Source: Phocoena phocoena
Lineage: Eukaryota; Chordata; Mammalia; Artiodactyla; Phocoenidae
NCBI RefSeq assembly: GCF_963924675.1
Contig: NC_089227.1
Coordinates: 47,920,080-47,984,079 of the forward strand
DNA: 64,000 nt
Reading direction: 5' to 3'
The notes under the pieces are model-generated. The model made no database searches. It was not told the origin of the DNA and worked only from the letters and a program-made list of their open reading frames with translations. This document shows, piece after piece, positions 50,480 through 62,862 of this stretch. The position numbers and the translations under genes are program-made. Within the stretch, counting starts at the first letter, position 1. Each line of letters opens with the position of its first letter.

Positions 50480-50825
50480 TCTTTAATGGGTGTTTGTACA
50501 GCAAGTAGCTTTGGAAGAAAGAGATGATATCTCCTTCCAGAGCAAAAGGCAGGCATGTCAACTGTCCAGTACGATAAACATAATGTCTCCTCCTGGAGCA
50601 AAGGGCAGCCATTGCATACTGCACATCATAAAAGATTAGAGTTCCCTCCTCTATAATGCAACTAACTGCATGTTCAAACATCCATCTGGGCCCATCTGCC
50701 TCACCCCTGTGAGATCTGAGGACAAAGAAAATTGGTGGAAATATGCTAATAGTCATGCTACTTGCTGTGCCATGAGTAATAAAGCTTTGACCCAGGAGTC
50801 TTGGATGACAGCATCTATGAAACTA
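50480..50825 (+). mobile_element. Probable solo LTR (ERV1-like)
   Basis: It carries GCAGGCATGTCAACTGTCCA, GAGTAATAAAGCTTTGACCC (poly(A) signal) and GGAGTCTTGGATGACAGCAT, in the arrangement of a class I LTR with GAGCAAAGGGCAG repeats. The family and exact ends are uncertain. Confidence 0.5.
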
Positions 50826-50934
50826 TAGCAGGCTAAAACTTTAGTCTGCAAGTTGGGTAAAATGTCAGATCCTTCACAGTTACTGGCAAGCAGACATACT
50901 GATATCAGTAATCTGAGTTATCTTTCTTTAGTTA

Positions 50935-51580
50935 TTGTTCAGTTCAGCTAGCATTTTAACAATTTTATTACCCTTCGGAGAACATCTTTCTGTTTTATTA
51001 ATTTTCTCTGTTTTTTGTTTTTTATTTTACTGATTTCTGCTCTTACTATTATCATTTTTAACCTACATTAGGTTTTTTTTTTGTTTTTTTTTTTTGTTTT
51101 TTTTTTTTTGCGGTTTGCGGGCCTCTCACTGCTGTGGCCTCTCCCGTTGCGGAGCACAGGCTCCGGACGCGCAGGCTCAGTGGCCATGGCTCACGGGTCT
51201 AGCTGCTCCGCGGCATGTGGGATCTTCCCGGATCGGGGCACGAACCCGTGTCCCCTGCATCAGCAGGCGGACTCTCAACCACTGCGCCACCAGGGAAGCC
51301 CCTACATTAGGTTTAATATTGCTCCTTTTTTTTTTTAATAGCTTCTTAATGGAGAATCCTGGATAATAGATTTTAGACTTTTCTTTTTTTCCTCATGTAA
51401 GGATTTAAAGCTATATAAATTTTCCTCTAAATAATTGCTTTAGTTGCATCCCACAAATTTTATTATGTTCTCTTTTCATTTTCCTTAGTTCACATTTTCT
51501 AATTTCCATTGTGATTTTTTTGGACCCGTGTTTATTTCATCAATGTTTTCTAGTTTTCAGAATATAAATCTTTCACTTCC
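50935..51580 (-). mobile_element. Old L1 fragment, ORF2 5' region
   Basis: Minus-strand L1 (TTTTACTGATTTCTGCTCTT; GCATCCCACAAATTTTATTA; CTAATTTCCATTGTGATTTT), similar to about 43640-43980. A SINE splits it. Confidence 0.75.
51076..51300 (-). mobile_element. CHR-type SINE, short form, in L1
   Basis: Exact 14-bp duplication CCTACATTAGGTTT at 51062-51075 and 51301-51314. A T-rich tail is on the left, the head on the right. Confidence 0.96.
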
Positions 51581-51584
51581 TTAG

Positions 51585-52905
51585 GTTTATTCCTAAGTAT
51601 TTTATTTTTTGGTGCTATTGTAAATGATATTGTTTTCCTAATTTCCTTTTCAGATAGTTCATTGTTAGTGTATAGAAACACAACTGATTTTTGTAATGTT
51701 GATTTTTGTATTCTGCAACATTATTGAATTTATTCATTCTAACAGTGTTTTGATGAAGCCTTTGGATTTTCTACATATAAGATCATGTTGTCTGCAAACA
51801 AGGACAATTTTATTTCTGCCTTTCCAATTTTGATACCTTTTCTTCTTTCCCTCCTTCCTTCCTTCCTCTCTTTCTTTCTTTCTCTTTCTTGCTTTCTCTC
51901 TCTCTTTCTCTCTCTCTTTCTCTTTCTTTCTCCTTCCTTCCTCCCTCCCTCCCTCTTTCTCTTTCTTTCTTTCTTTCTTTCTTTCCTTCTTTCCATCTTT
52001 CTTTTTTTCTTTCCTTCTTCCTTCCTTCCTTCCTAACTGCACTGACTAGGACTTCTGGTACTATGTTGAATAAAAGTAGCAAGAGTGGGCATCCTTGCCT
52101 TCTTCCTGTTATTAGAGGAAAAGCTTTAAATTTTTCACCATTGATTAAAATGTCAGCTGTGGGTTTTTCACATGTGCCTTTCTTTTGTTGATGTACTTCC
52201 CAAGTTTTTTGCGAGTTTTTGTCATGAAAGGGCACAGGATTTTGTCAAATGCTTTTTCTGCATTTATTGAGATGGACATGTGATTTTACACTTTATTTTG
52301 TTCATGTAGCATATCACATTAATTGATTTTCACAAGTTGAATCATCCTTGCATCCCAGGGCTAAGCCTGCTTGATCATAGTGTATGGTGCTCTTAATGTG
52401 CTGTTAAATTTGGTTTGCTAGTATTTTGTTGAGGATTTTGGCATCTATATCCCTCAGGGGTTTTAACCTGTAGTTTTCTTTTCTTGCAGTATCTTTTTCT
52501 GGCTTTGGCATCAGGGTAATGCTAACCTCAAACAATGAGTATGGAAGTGTTCCCTCTCCTTTAATTTTTCAGAAGAGTTTGATAAGGATTGGTGTTAATT
52601 CTTTACATATTTGGTAGAATTCACCAGTGAAGCCATCTAGTCTCAAACTTTTCTTTGTTGGGAGGTTTTTAATTATCGATTCCATTTCCACAGTACTTAT
52701 AGTCTCTTCAGACTAACTATTTTTTCATGATTCAATCTTGGCAGGTTGTATATTTCTAGGAAGTATCTATTTCTTCCAAGTTGTCCTGTTTGTTGGTATA
52801 TCATTGGTCATACTAATCTCATGATTCTTTTTACTTCTGTGGCATCAGTTGTAATGTCTCTTCTTTCATTTCTGATTAAGTTTGCATAAGCTTCCTTTTA
52901 GTTCA
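51585..52905 (-). mobile_element. L1 fragment, reverse-transcriptase region
   Basis: Minus-strand ORF2; the frame at 52235-51810 contains [11 protein letters not shown] and [14 protein letters not shown], the L1 reverse-transcriptase text before the YADD site. The order relative to 50935-51580 is wrong for one element, so this is a separate insertion. A microsatellite has grown inside it. Confidence 0.85.
51838..52034 (+). repeat. Long pyrimidine microsatellite (CTTT/CTTC/CCTT)n
   Basis: About 200 bp of almost pure C/T in tetranucleotide units. Its six frames give long low-complexity open frames (Arg/Lys/Glu or Ser/Phe/Leu) that are not genes. Confidence 0.97.
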
Positions 52906-53400
52906 CATATTTAGTTTCTTTCTAAAATGATACTTCATTTGTTTGTAACTTCAATGAATTTTTGTTGAAACCATTGTATTTTATACATTGATGACGCAGA
53001 TAAGAAAAGAATCAGATGAGATCTCTCCCTTTATGGATCTTGGAATTTATTGGTATGGTTATGCTAATGCTTATGTCTTCTGGAATAATATGAACCTATG
53101 TCAATGTTAAATATTTTTAAAATTTCTTTTTCAGTGCTAAGTTAAATTCTCTTTATTTTCCTTGTTCAAATCCAAACTCATAAAGCCCAGATAAATTTCC
53201 TCTACTTCCGTATTGCTTTCCTCCTCTGCCCAATGGGTATCTCCCTTCTTCTCAGATATTATATTATTATCTGTACCGATGTGCAGACTTTATATCACAC
53301 ACTCTCAATTTAATTAATCAAAGTACTATCATAGCATATTTATTCTGTATTATATTGTCATTTTGGAATATATTTATTTTTCACGCTAGAATATTTTCTT
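52906..53400. other. Intergenic, nothing recognised
   Basis: No supported feature; possibly decayed L1. Confidence 0.4.
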
Positions 53401-53439
53401 TAGACCTATCAAAGATAAAGCCAAACATTAGTTAAAGTT

Positions 53440-54118
53440 GGTAAAAACAGAGTCTATTCAGTAACTACTAACAGTAGGCAAAGAGCTGAGCTCCATTCCA
53501 ATTTGTGCAGAGGTGACTGAGTATTTTAAAGGGATAATGAGGGATTAGGGAAAGGGAGTGCTCAAGCAGTGTCAAGGGAGTGGAAAATTAAGAAAAGTGG
53601 GTAAGAGGGTCAGTTAGTATACATGCAATTAGGCCAGCTGTATCTCCTGGCTAGCAATGATTGAAGTTAGGATTATATCCTCCCACAGAGATTGGGAGAC
53701 AGAGGTCCTATCCTTTCTAAAGTTTACATTTTGAAGGAATGGCTTTCAGTCCTTGGGAAGGACACCCCATGGTGATAGGAGCTACACACGCGTATATGTC
53801 AAAGAGATGGATGAAGGATTTATGATTGCAAACTTTCTTTTTTTGTTTTGTTTTTTTTAGTAAATGTTCTAAGAAGGAGAGGTAACAGGGGCCTAATGTC
53901 GGGTGTTGGCTGGAACAAACATTGAATTCTTTTGATAGCCTTGAACTTTTTAAGGTAGGAACTCAAAAGGAGGGCTGGGTAGTCCCAGGGAAGTGGCCTT
54001 AGGCTGCCAAAAGCCATGATTGGTTTGGTAAAGTCTCTTAGTGCAGAGGTTTGAAGGATTCATTAGTGCTGAGAGTTCTTTTGCAGTTCTTAGCTCCTAT
54101 CTTTGTATTCCTTACACA
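53440..54118 (-). repeat. Possible old LTR, unassigned
   Basis: On the minus strand it would begin TGTAAGGAATACAAAG and end near the ACTCTGTTTTTACC block; size (about 0.7 kb) and texture resemble an LTR. No second copy or family match was recognised. Confidence 0.3.
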
Positions 54119-54344
54119 GTCTTCATGGCACATAGTAGGTTCTTAAAATGTGGGACAAATTAGTTTAAATACTAGTAGTCCTTTATTTTTTTGTAGTCCT
54201 TTTAGATAATATTTATTTTGATAAATGCATAATATTTTAAATTTAACTTTAGAGGAAAGTTATGGTTATATGACATTGCATGGATCACAAAGAATAGTGT
54301 TGAAAACTAATCCTATTTCCCTAAAAAATAGTTTCTCAAAATTA

Positions 54345-54722
54345 TTGTAGTTTTTAAAATTTTTATTTTACATTAGAGTATAGTTGATTAACAATGTTGT
54401 GTGCAAAGTGATTCAGTTATACATATATAATACATGTATCTATTATTTTTCAAGTTCTTTTCCCATTTAGGTTATTAAAGAATATTGAGCAGTTCCCTGT
54501 GCTATACAGTAGGTCCCTGTTGGCTATCCATTTTAAATATAGCAGTGTGTATGTGTCAATCCCAAACTCCCAATCTCTCCCCTGCTCCCACCGCTTCCCC
54601 CCATGGTGACTATCAGTTTGTTCTCTAAGTCTGTGAGTCTGTTTCTCTTTTGTAAATAAGTTCATTTGTATCATTTTTTTTTTAGATTCTGCATATAAGC
54701 GATATCATATGATATTTGTCCT
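54345..54722 (-). mobile_element. L1 3' end, 5'-truncated
   Basis: GAGTATAGTTGATTAACAAT, CTGTGCTATACAGTAGGTCC and GCATATAAGCGATATCAT follow the L1 3' UTR on the minus strand. Confidence 0.85.
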
Positions 54723-55760
54723 TTAATGATAACAGTCCTTTAGGAATCAGATTCCAATTACTGTTTTCTGCTGGTATTGATTGGCCTGTTCTGCTCATCA
54801 CTGCATACTCAAGATCCAAAGCAAGGGCTGTCTCATACAGTTGTGCAGTTTATATACTACACAAATAATGTCTGGATGAAGACGTGAGGGAGACCTTAAA
54901 CCAAGCTTGTGTTTTACATGCTGTGAGTCCCAGCAGCAGCACTCATATCTTCTAAATCACACAAATATTCATGTGGGCTACTGGCTATCTTGCCAAATAC
55001 AGTGCCTGGATCACAGGGTTCTAAATGATACCAGATGGACATGTTCTAACTTTTTGTTCTGAAGAGTTGAGGTAAAAGCAGTTTGATGCCAAAACTTTCA
55101 ATAATTACCTTGATTTTTGCCTTTGCTTTGCAGCAAGAGAAGTTTCATTTGCTAAGATTCAGGTGTCTGAACACTGGGAGCCCAAGTTAGTACATTATAA
55201 GAATCTGGTCTATTTAGATTCCACTGAAGATCTTCAGGAGAATGGATTTTTAGCCAGGGGCCTCTCAGATATAATCACTACCTTGGTAACTAGTGTCACA
55301 ACCAAGAGAAACACAGATTCCTCTCTAGGGAGCTGACTGCCTTTTTGTTAATTTTGGTTTGGGATTGGGATAGATTTATCTGCTTTTATTATCTTTTTCT
55401 ATACAAGTTTATGCAGAGATACTTTCAAGTAGGGTCATGATTTGTTCTTGAGTAATACCAATTTTCTTTTTTACATTCAGGGGGATTTTTTTAGACTTTG
55501 AAAGGTTGTACCTGTTTTTCAACTCAGTAGTTTGCAAGTGTTTCATTCCTTCAAATACTGACTTATGCATTCCCATTAATCCATCCCAAATTTTACTCTA
55601 CCGAGAAAAGCCCCAAAACATAAAAAATTAGAGACCAATTTTGATTTTTTGTAGTGTCACAACTTAGCATTTTATATGCCATAGGAAGTAATTAATTAAA
55701 AATCAATGAGAATGGAAAGTGATATATTTGCTTGGATTAAGAAAATTAGTTTTTAAAGAT
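54723..55760. other. Intergenic, nothing recognised
   Basis: No gene, RNA or named repeat supported. Confidence 0.45.
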
Positions 55761-55769
55761 ACACTGATG

Positions 55770-55842
55770 TGTATAAAATTGATGACTAATAAGAACCTGC
55801 TGTATAAAAATAAATAAAATTTAAAATAAATAAATAATTTAC
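55770..55842 (+). mobile_element. L1 tail fragment
   Basis: AAGAACCTGCTGTATAAAAA followed by AAATAAATAAAAT is a common L1 3' terminus. Very short. Confidence 0.55.
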
Positions 55843-56206
55843 CTTGAAGGGTAACATAAGCTGATCAAATTAATTATGTGCACAGATAGTAAAGCTTTCT
55901 GAACAATATGTCTTATATTAAAAAAAAGACAATTAGTTTTTAAAGTTCTTCATGGTAGTATAAGATATTTAATTTTTTTTTGGAAAAAATATCACAGAAA
56001 GGCTAAAAGAGCTGGGATGTATATCAGTATCCTATACTGACCTCAACTTTACTGACATCTGCCTTTTAAACTTTGTGTAATTGACAGAACTGGCTTTTTT
56101 CCAGCTTTTATCTGAAACCAAAATAGATTCCGGTGTCTTCCATTAAGCATCAGGGAAGTAAATTGCTGCCCACTTGTAGGAAGCAAAGATGCTTATTTGT
56201 CTGTTC
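55843..56206. other. Intergenic, nothing recognised
   Basis: Short unique-looking stretch. Confidence 0.4.
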
Positions 56207-56219
56207 AAGACTTATCAGA

Positions 56220-56878
56220 AAACCAAAATTCAAAAAGAGTCATGTACCAAAATGTTCATTGCAGCTCTATTTACAATAGCCAGGACATGGAAACAACCTA
56301 AGCGCCCATCATCGGATGAATGGATAAAGAAGATGTGGCACATATACACAATGGAATATTACTCAGCCTTAAAAAGAAATGAAATTGAGCTATTTGTAAT
56401 GAGATGGATAGACCTAGAGTCTGTCATACAGAGTGAAGTAAGTCAGAAAGAAAAAGACAAATACCGTATGCTAACACATATATATGGAATTTAAGGGAAA
56501 AAAATGTCATGAAGAACCTAGGGGTAAGATAGGAATAAAGACGCAGACCTACTGGAGAACGGACTTGAGGATTATGGGGAGGGGGAAGGGTGAGTTTTGA
56601 CAGGGCGAGAGAGAGTCATGGACATATACACACTAACAAACGTAGTAAGGTAGATAGCTGGGGGGAAGCAGCCGCAAGGCACAGGGATATTAGCTCGGTG
56701 CTTTGTGACAGCCTGGAAGTGTGGGATGGGGAGAGTGGGAGGGAGGGAGACGCAAGAGGGAAGACATATGGGAACATATGTATATGTATAGCTGATTCAC
56801 TTTGTTATAAAGCAGAAACTAACACACCATTGTAAAGCAATTATACCCCAATAAAGATGTTTAAAAAAAAAAAAAAAA
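56220..56878 (+). mobile_element. Young L1, 5'-truncated
   Basis: ORF2 C-terminus is still open (frame 56189-56494, with MFIAALFTIARTWKQP and MEYYSALKRNEIELF), followed by an intact 3' UTR and an 18-base A tail. Exact 13-bp duplication AAGACTTATCAGA at 56207-56219 and 56879-56891. Confidence 0.95.
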
Positions 56879-56891
56879 AAGACTTATCAGA

Positions 56892-58424
56892 GCACATTCT
56901 TCAGTTACCATGGAAACTATCTCTAGCTAAATTTGAGAGGGTCTCTGGGCAGAACTGAAATGAACACTAATAGAAAGAACCATGTTTTAATTCTTTGCTT
57001 TTATTTATTTATTTATTTATTTTGCCTTATGTGAAGTGACAAAGTATTTAGTCAGACCACATTGACTTGACTTGGCTATTAATGATTCTGAAGATAATAC
57101 TTAAGTGGGAAATTTTTTTTGATAGGAAAAGAAGAATTAGAGAGTTGGAAAACAAAAGCCGATAGAATTCACACTGACAAATTTTTGGTTTTCAAAGTTG
57201 GGCATTTCAGTTATCTAGGTTTTACTATTGAGTTCATCAGTCATACTCAAAAGTGAATGCTAGAATAATTCATGCTGGTCTGTATTTTCATGTTCTCAGA
57301 TAATTAAGTGGCAGTCTGTGAGATATTTTTTTAAGTTTTTCATAATCTTTAACATTTAATATAGTTACATTTTTTTGGTCAATATATCAAAAATACTGCA
57401 GATGTCCAAGTTTAAGTGATATTTACAGTTTTGTCTTACTTGGCACCATCACAGGTATTGTTACAATAAGTTGAACATTTTGCCTGTAACAAAAATTCAT
57501 AGTTGGATTATAAAGGACATTTTAGCTTTTTAGATCAAGTGTAAAAGAAAAACTATTTTCTTTTTTTCCCCCATGGTAGAAATATCTATTTAAGTTTTAG
57601 ATGCTTGTTTATGTTTTAATAAACATAAGAATTTTATTTGGAATTTATTTTTCATGATGGAAAAATTTAGAGAAGACAATGAATTATGAAACAGAAGAGG
57701 AAGAACTTAGGCATTTTCTAGAAGTCAGCCTAGCCCTCTGATTTTCCATTGGAGGAAAAAAGTCCCAGGTGATTTCCTAATTACATCATGTCACAACTGT
57801 AGTATGAACACTATTGGAAACTGAGGCTCTTAGTCCCTAATCTAGTGTGGTTAGCCTTTCCACTTGACTTATTTATGTCACCTTTGTATTTGAAGACTAT
57901 CCAAATGGTAGTGCTATGTATGTCTATTAAAGTAGTTGAAAAACCCAAAAGCTTACTAGATTTCTTGGCTTTTTGGTCACAAGTATAATTTGAAGTACAG
58001 TACTTCAGTAAAAGAATAATACACCCTCAAGTTTCCTGAATATTTGTGTTTCAGAAACCCCAGTATGTGTGGCCCTAACTAAATATTTTGAACAGAAAAT
58101 ATGTGGGAAACAATTAGACGTTGACTACATGGTGTTTGTCATGAAACATATAAATGTGAATGGATGTGGAAACACATTGACCTCTTTGCAGTTGGAACCG
58201 ATCTCTATTTCAAGTGGTACACTAGTTATGATGTTTTCATTTTTTCATGTTATGCTCTTTATTGGCATGGGTTATCAGAATTTACTATACATGCATACAT
58301 CCTGTTCCTGTGGAGTGAAACCTTGAAAACATTGTTTCCCATGCTGAAATACAGAACAAGGGTTTAATAAACCCTGATTTGAAATAATGTAAAGTCAGAA
58401 TGTACAGAATATGGATACTATCAT
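56892..58424. other. Intergenic, nothing recognised
   Basis: AT-rich; a (TTTA)n run at about 57000-57022. Overlapping frames at 58069-58367 have no known similarity. Confidence 0.45.
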
Positions 58425-58512
58425 CTTTTGGTGACAGCACTGGGTGTAGAGTTAAAAGTCTTACATTCAAATTCAACCACGCCACTTATTGGCTCTTGTA
58501 AATTACAGATTT
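58425..58512 (+). repeat. MIR fragment
   Basis: GTGTAGAGTTAAAAGTCTTA..ATTCAAATTCAACCACGCCACTTA follows the MIR 5' part and core. Confidence 0.5.
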
Positions 58513-58739
58513 AGTAAGAACCGTGACAAGTGACTATAAGCAGGAGAATCAAGGGCTTTTCACTCAGACAGGTTTTTGTACTTCTATGACCATTTATTTG
58601 TAAAATGCTGACTGTATTATATAAAGGTCTAACAATTGGGGCCTTTCTCATCATCAATACTGGTTACACTAGCATGAATACTTTGCTGATATTTATTTTG
58701 TCCCAGAAGATACATACAGGAGTTTCAAGGATGGCCGTC

Positions 58740-59147
58740 ATTTTTTTTTTAATTTATTTTTTGGAGTATAGTTGATTTACAATGTAGTGTTGATTCCTAC
58801 TGTACAGCAAAGTGATTCAGTTATACATATACATTCTTTTTCATATTCTTTTCCATTGTGTTTTATCACAGGATATTGAATATAGTTCCCTGTGATATAC
58901 AGTAGGACCTTGTTGTTTATCCATTCTATATATAATAGTTTGCCTCTGCTAATCCCAAACCCCCAATCCATCCCTCCCCCACCCCACCTCCCCCTTGTCA
59001 ACCACAAGTCTGTTCTCTGTGTTTATGAATCTGTTTCTGTTTTGTAGATAAGTTCATTTGCGTCATATTTTAGATTCCACATGTAAGTGATATCATATGG
59101 TATTTCTCGTTCTCTTTCTGATTTACTTCACTTAGTGTGATAATCTC
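58740..59147 (-). mobile_element. L1 3' end, 5'-truncated
   Basis: Poly-T, then GGAGTATAGTTGATTTACAA, CAGTAGGACCTTGTTGTTTA and ACATGTAAGTGATATCATAT, the same 3' family as 22410-22830. Confidence 0.9.
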
Positions 59148-60025
59148 TAGGAAGGGCAACTGTCATTTTGTGGAGCTTTATTCATAGGCTGACTGAGTAG
59201 CCAGATGATTTGTTGTTTATTAATTTGTCTACATGATTATTTAATGAAATTTAGCATAGTAGTTATTCCACCCTTGTTTTATGTATTTCAAGTATCTATA
59301 TAATGTACTTAGATCCTGTGGTGACTCTATCACAAAAGAGACAATTTATAAAATTGACTACTTAATAAATTATGTCTCCCTGGTAGAAAAGATAACAAAT
59401 TGTTATTATAATGTTCATTGATTATATTGTTTCCCCTCATATAACCCACAGATTGAAATCTATTTTATTCCCTTGAGGATAATATTTAATGAGAGACGAT
59501 TAAATATGGTTGAATATTGATTTTCATTAATGAAGTAGCTTTTTTTTAAAAAAAAGTGTAAAGTGTTTAACAAAAGCATGTTCTGCAACTGATATCTGCT
59601 TAAAAGGTCTGCAAGCTTATGGTACATTCAACTTGTTCATCTATCACACAGTCAAACTGTTCAACTTTGCAAAAGTTAAGCCATCTATGTCCTGTCACCA
59701 CTGATAGTAGCTCACAAATTCTGCCTTGAGCCACAGTCATAAATAGATGAGGACATAGGTAACAGTAGGGAAGAGGTGAACTCTAGTGGTAGTACTGTAG
59801 CCCTAAACCAACAAATTTATGCATAAATCTTTCTTTTTCAGTGACCTGTTTTAGAGGGTTGAAAAATGTATGTGGAAGTTTTCACCTGGAAAAGTAAAAG
59901 TAAATAATTTGAATCATTTTATTATAGCATGCTTCATACAAATGTAGAATAAACATGTGTCAAAGATGTCTTTGACTTAATAAGGGTGCCAGTAGAATGG
60001 TTAAACTGGTTCAAAGAACATTTGA
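59148..60025. other. Intergenic, nothing recognised
   Basis: No supported feature. Confidence 0.45.
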
Positions 60026-60109
60026 AATATACATGTATGTGTATATATGTATGTGTGTGTATATATACATATATATGTATGTGTATATATATGGGGAGAG
60101 AGAGAGAGT
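60026..60109 (+). repeat. (TATG/TA/GT)n then (GA)n microsatellite
   Basis: About 65 bases of alternating purine-pyrimidine sequence followed by a short GA run. Confidence 0.93.
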
Positions 60110-60187
60110 AAGATTGATTTATAATAAGTTAGTCAGGAAAAAAGACTTGCTGAAATAAGTTTACTCAGTGAGAGATAAAACTGCTTA

Positions 60188-60407
60188 GGGGTTCCCTGGT
60201 GGCGCAGTGGTTGAGAGTCCACCTGCTGATGCAGGGGACACGGGTTCGTGCCCCAGTCCGGGAAGATCCCACATGCCGAGGAGCGGCTGGGCCCATGAGC
60301 CATGGCCGCTGGGCCTGCGCGTCCGGAGCCTGTTCTCCGCAACGGGAGAGGCCACAACAGTGAGAGGCCCGCGTACAGCAAACAAATCAAACAAACAACA
60401 ACAACAA
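60188..60407 (+). mobile_element. CHR-type SINE, short form
   Basis: Plus-strand head GGTTCCCTGGTGGCGCAGTG with an ACAA-rich tail. Exact duplication AAAACTGCTTA at 60177-60187 and 60408-60418. Confidence 0.96.
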
Positions 60408-60418
60408 AAAACTGCTTA

Positions 60419-61684
60419 ATATCCTCCAGGGCAATAAAACTATAACCTTTTGTATTATCTTTTCTACCAGAGAGAAATCATTTGCACCTCTACTGGAAAA
60501 AAAAAATCCGTACCATTGACATATAATTCACAGAATCTGGGTCTTAATCAAAGGTAACTAGTAAGTCAAACAATGGTTCATTCCCTAGAGAATTAGGTAA
60601 TCCTTGGGTGGTCCCCTCAGACAATGTTCAGTAGGATATTGAAAGGACATACAGTCATACTTTTGTCCTGTTTCGAATAGGTATAATTTTCTTTAGCGGT
60701 ACCAGTTTCTTTCCCCAATATCTAAAGGTGTTTTCTGTACTTGTAACATCATCATGCTCTAGTAAAACCCCCCTAGTTTGAACTGAATTCTCCCCCTTAG
60801 CATCGCAGAATATGCAGTCTTGCACAAAGGGAAAAACAACTTTCTTTCTGGAATTTTTCTGGGATTGTGCAGAATTTTAATATCAGGGAAGAGTCTTTGA
60901 TCTTAACAAGTATTCTCCAAAACAGAGGAAAAGGAATTGACTCTACATTTATACAAATATGGCAAATAGGCCCCCACGTATGTTCCTATGCTATATTGAG
61001 AAATCGTGAAAAAAGTGAAGACCTTCATTATTTGAATGTTCTTTCTAATATTTATAAATATTTTCAATTTATGATGTGCTTTGAGTTGTTTTTTAGATTT
61101 TGTTTTGCTTATTTATGTTCTTTTTGCCCTGGCTGCCATTATTTAGTCATTGTTGGAATAACCTGTGCAATCCTATACTTGAAGTTTCTCATTTCAGGGT
61201 CACTTTCAGCCCTCAAAATCCACAATTTTCACATATTGCACTGTATTTTGTTTATCTCACAAGGCACATTTTCCTTTTCAGAACAAAAGTAATATACGTG
61301 AGATCCATATTTTAAATGCAAGATTTATTTGAACCTACAACAGGAAGAACAAATGTCCTTCACCCAATAAAATTGAAAACCCAACTCCAACTCCACAATG
61401 TATTGTTTCTGAAAGGAATTTTTATTAAAAGAATATTGCAATAAGAGGTTACAGAATAGCATATTGAAGAGCATATAGGGAAGTTTTCGCCTGAGGGAGT
61501 GAAAGTAAATAACTTTGAATCACTTTATCAAAAGAGTACGGTTAACATTGCAAACCAAGGAAAGAATAATAAATAATAACTCAATACAATTGACCTTTAG
61601 GCTGCTAAGAGTTTATATATACAATCCCAAACAAAGGGGACTTATTATACTTCAACATATACTTTAAAAAATATAAACATTATT
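60419..61684. other. Intergenic, nothing recognised
   Basis: A 141-codon frame at 60867-61292 is hydrophobic in its C-terminal half, but resembles no protein I know and is AT-rich like its surroundings. It is not called a gene. Confidence 0.4.
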
Positions 61685-62770
61685 TTTTAAGAACAGTTAT
61701 AGATTTACAGAAAAAGTGAGGTGATAATACAGAGCTCCATTACACCTCACACTCAGTTCCCCTTATTGACATATCAGTATGATACATTTGTCACAATTAA
61801 TGAACTAATATTGATACATTATAATTATTTAAAGTCTATATATTCAGATTTCCTTAGTTTTAACCTGATGTCCTTCTCTTGCTGCAGGATTTCATCCAGG
61901 ATACCATGTTACTTTTAGTCATCATGTCTCCTTACATTCCTCTTGCCTGTGATAGTTTCTCAGACTCCTCATTTTTGATGGCCTTGACAGTTTTGGGGAG
62001 TACTTGTAGAAGTCTCTTCTATTGGGATTTGTCTGATAATTTTCTCATTGTTAGACTCAGGTTACAGATTTTTGGAAGGAAGACAGAGGTAGACTGCCAT
62101 TTCCATCACTTTCCATCAAGTGTACATACTATTAACATGACTTATTATTCATACTAACCTTGATCAACTGGCTGAGGTAGTGTTTGCCAGGTTCCTCCAC
62201 TGTAAACTTACTTTCCCCCCTTCTTTCCATATTGTGTACTTTGGAAGCAAGTTACTGTGCACAGTCCACCTTAAAGGAGTGGGGTTATGCCCCCATTTCT
62301 TGACAGCAGAGTACCTACACAAATTATTTGGAACTCTGCACAAGAAATTTGTCTCTTCTGTTCTTTATTTATTCAATCATTTTGTTCTATAAGTATATTC
62401 TGATAGATATTTATTTTATACTTTGTGTTATAACTTAATACTGCTTTTTTTTGTTGTTAGTTTTTTTTTTTTTTTTTTTCTAGTTGCCCAAACTGTTGCA
62501 AGTTTGATCACTGGGAAATCTTCCAGTTTGCTTGCATCTCCGTTTGACATGTCCCCATCATATGGGTTTTTTTTGTTTTTGTTTTTGCACTTTCACTCTT
62601 CAAGCACTATAAGATGCTCCAGGGTTATCTTATTTCCTGCCCCTGCACTACAGTCAGCCATTTCTCTACGGAGCCCTGGTTTCTTCTTGGAGAATGGTAT
62701 TAGAAACCAAGATCTAGGTGTTAGGTATGCTCATTGCTACTGGGGTGTCACTGCTTCAAGCCCTCTCAGC
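61685..62770 (-). mobile_element. Old L1 3' UTR
   Basis: AAGAACAGTTATAGATTTAC, GGATTTCATCCAGGATACCA, GACTTATTATTCATACTAAC and AAGATGCTCCAGGGTTATCT are blocks of an L1M-type 3' UTR in reverse orientation. Non-coding and diverged. Confidence 0.75.
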
Positions 62771-62862
62771 TGACAGAGCAAGCAAGGAAATATATATGTG
62801 CTTACTAACCACTGAGTAAACAAATATACATATTTATATATATGTAACCATCTGTATTTATT

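Noticed and set aside
51734..52235. Arg/Lys/Glu-rich or Ser/Phe/Leu-rich open frames
   Set aside because: They are translations of the CTTT/CTTC microsatellite.
60867..61292. 141-codon frame, hydrophobic C-terminal half
   Set aside because: AT-rich sequence gives Phe/Leu/Ile-rich frames by chance; no similarity to a known protein.
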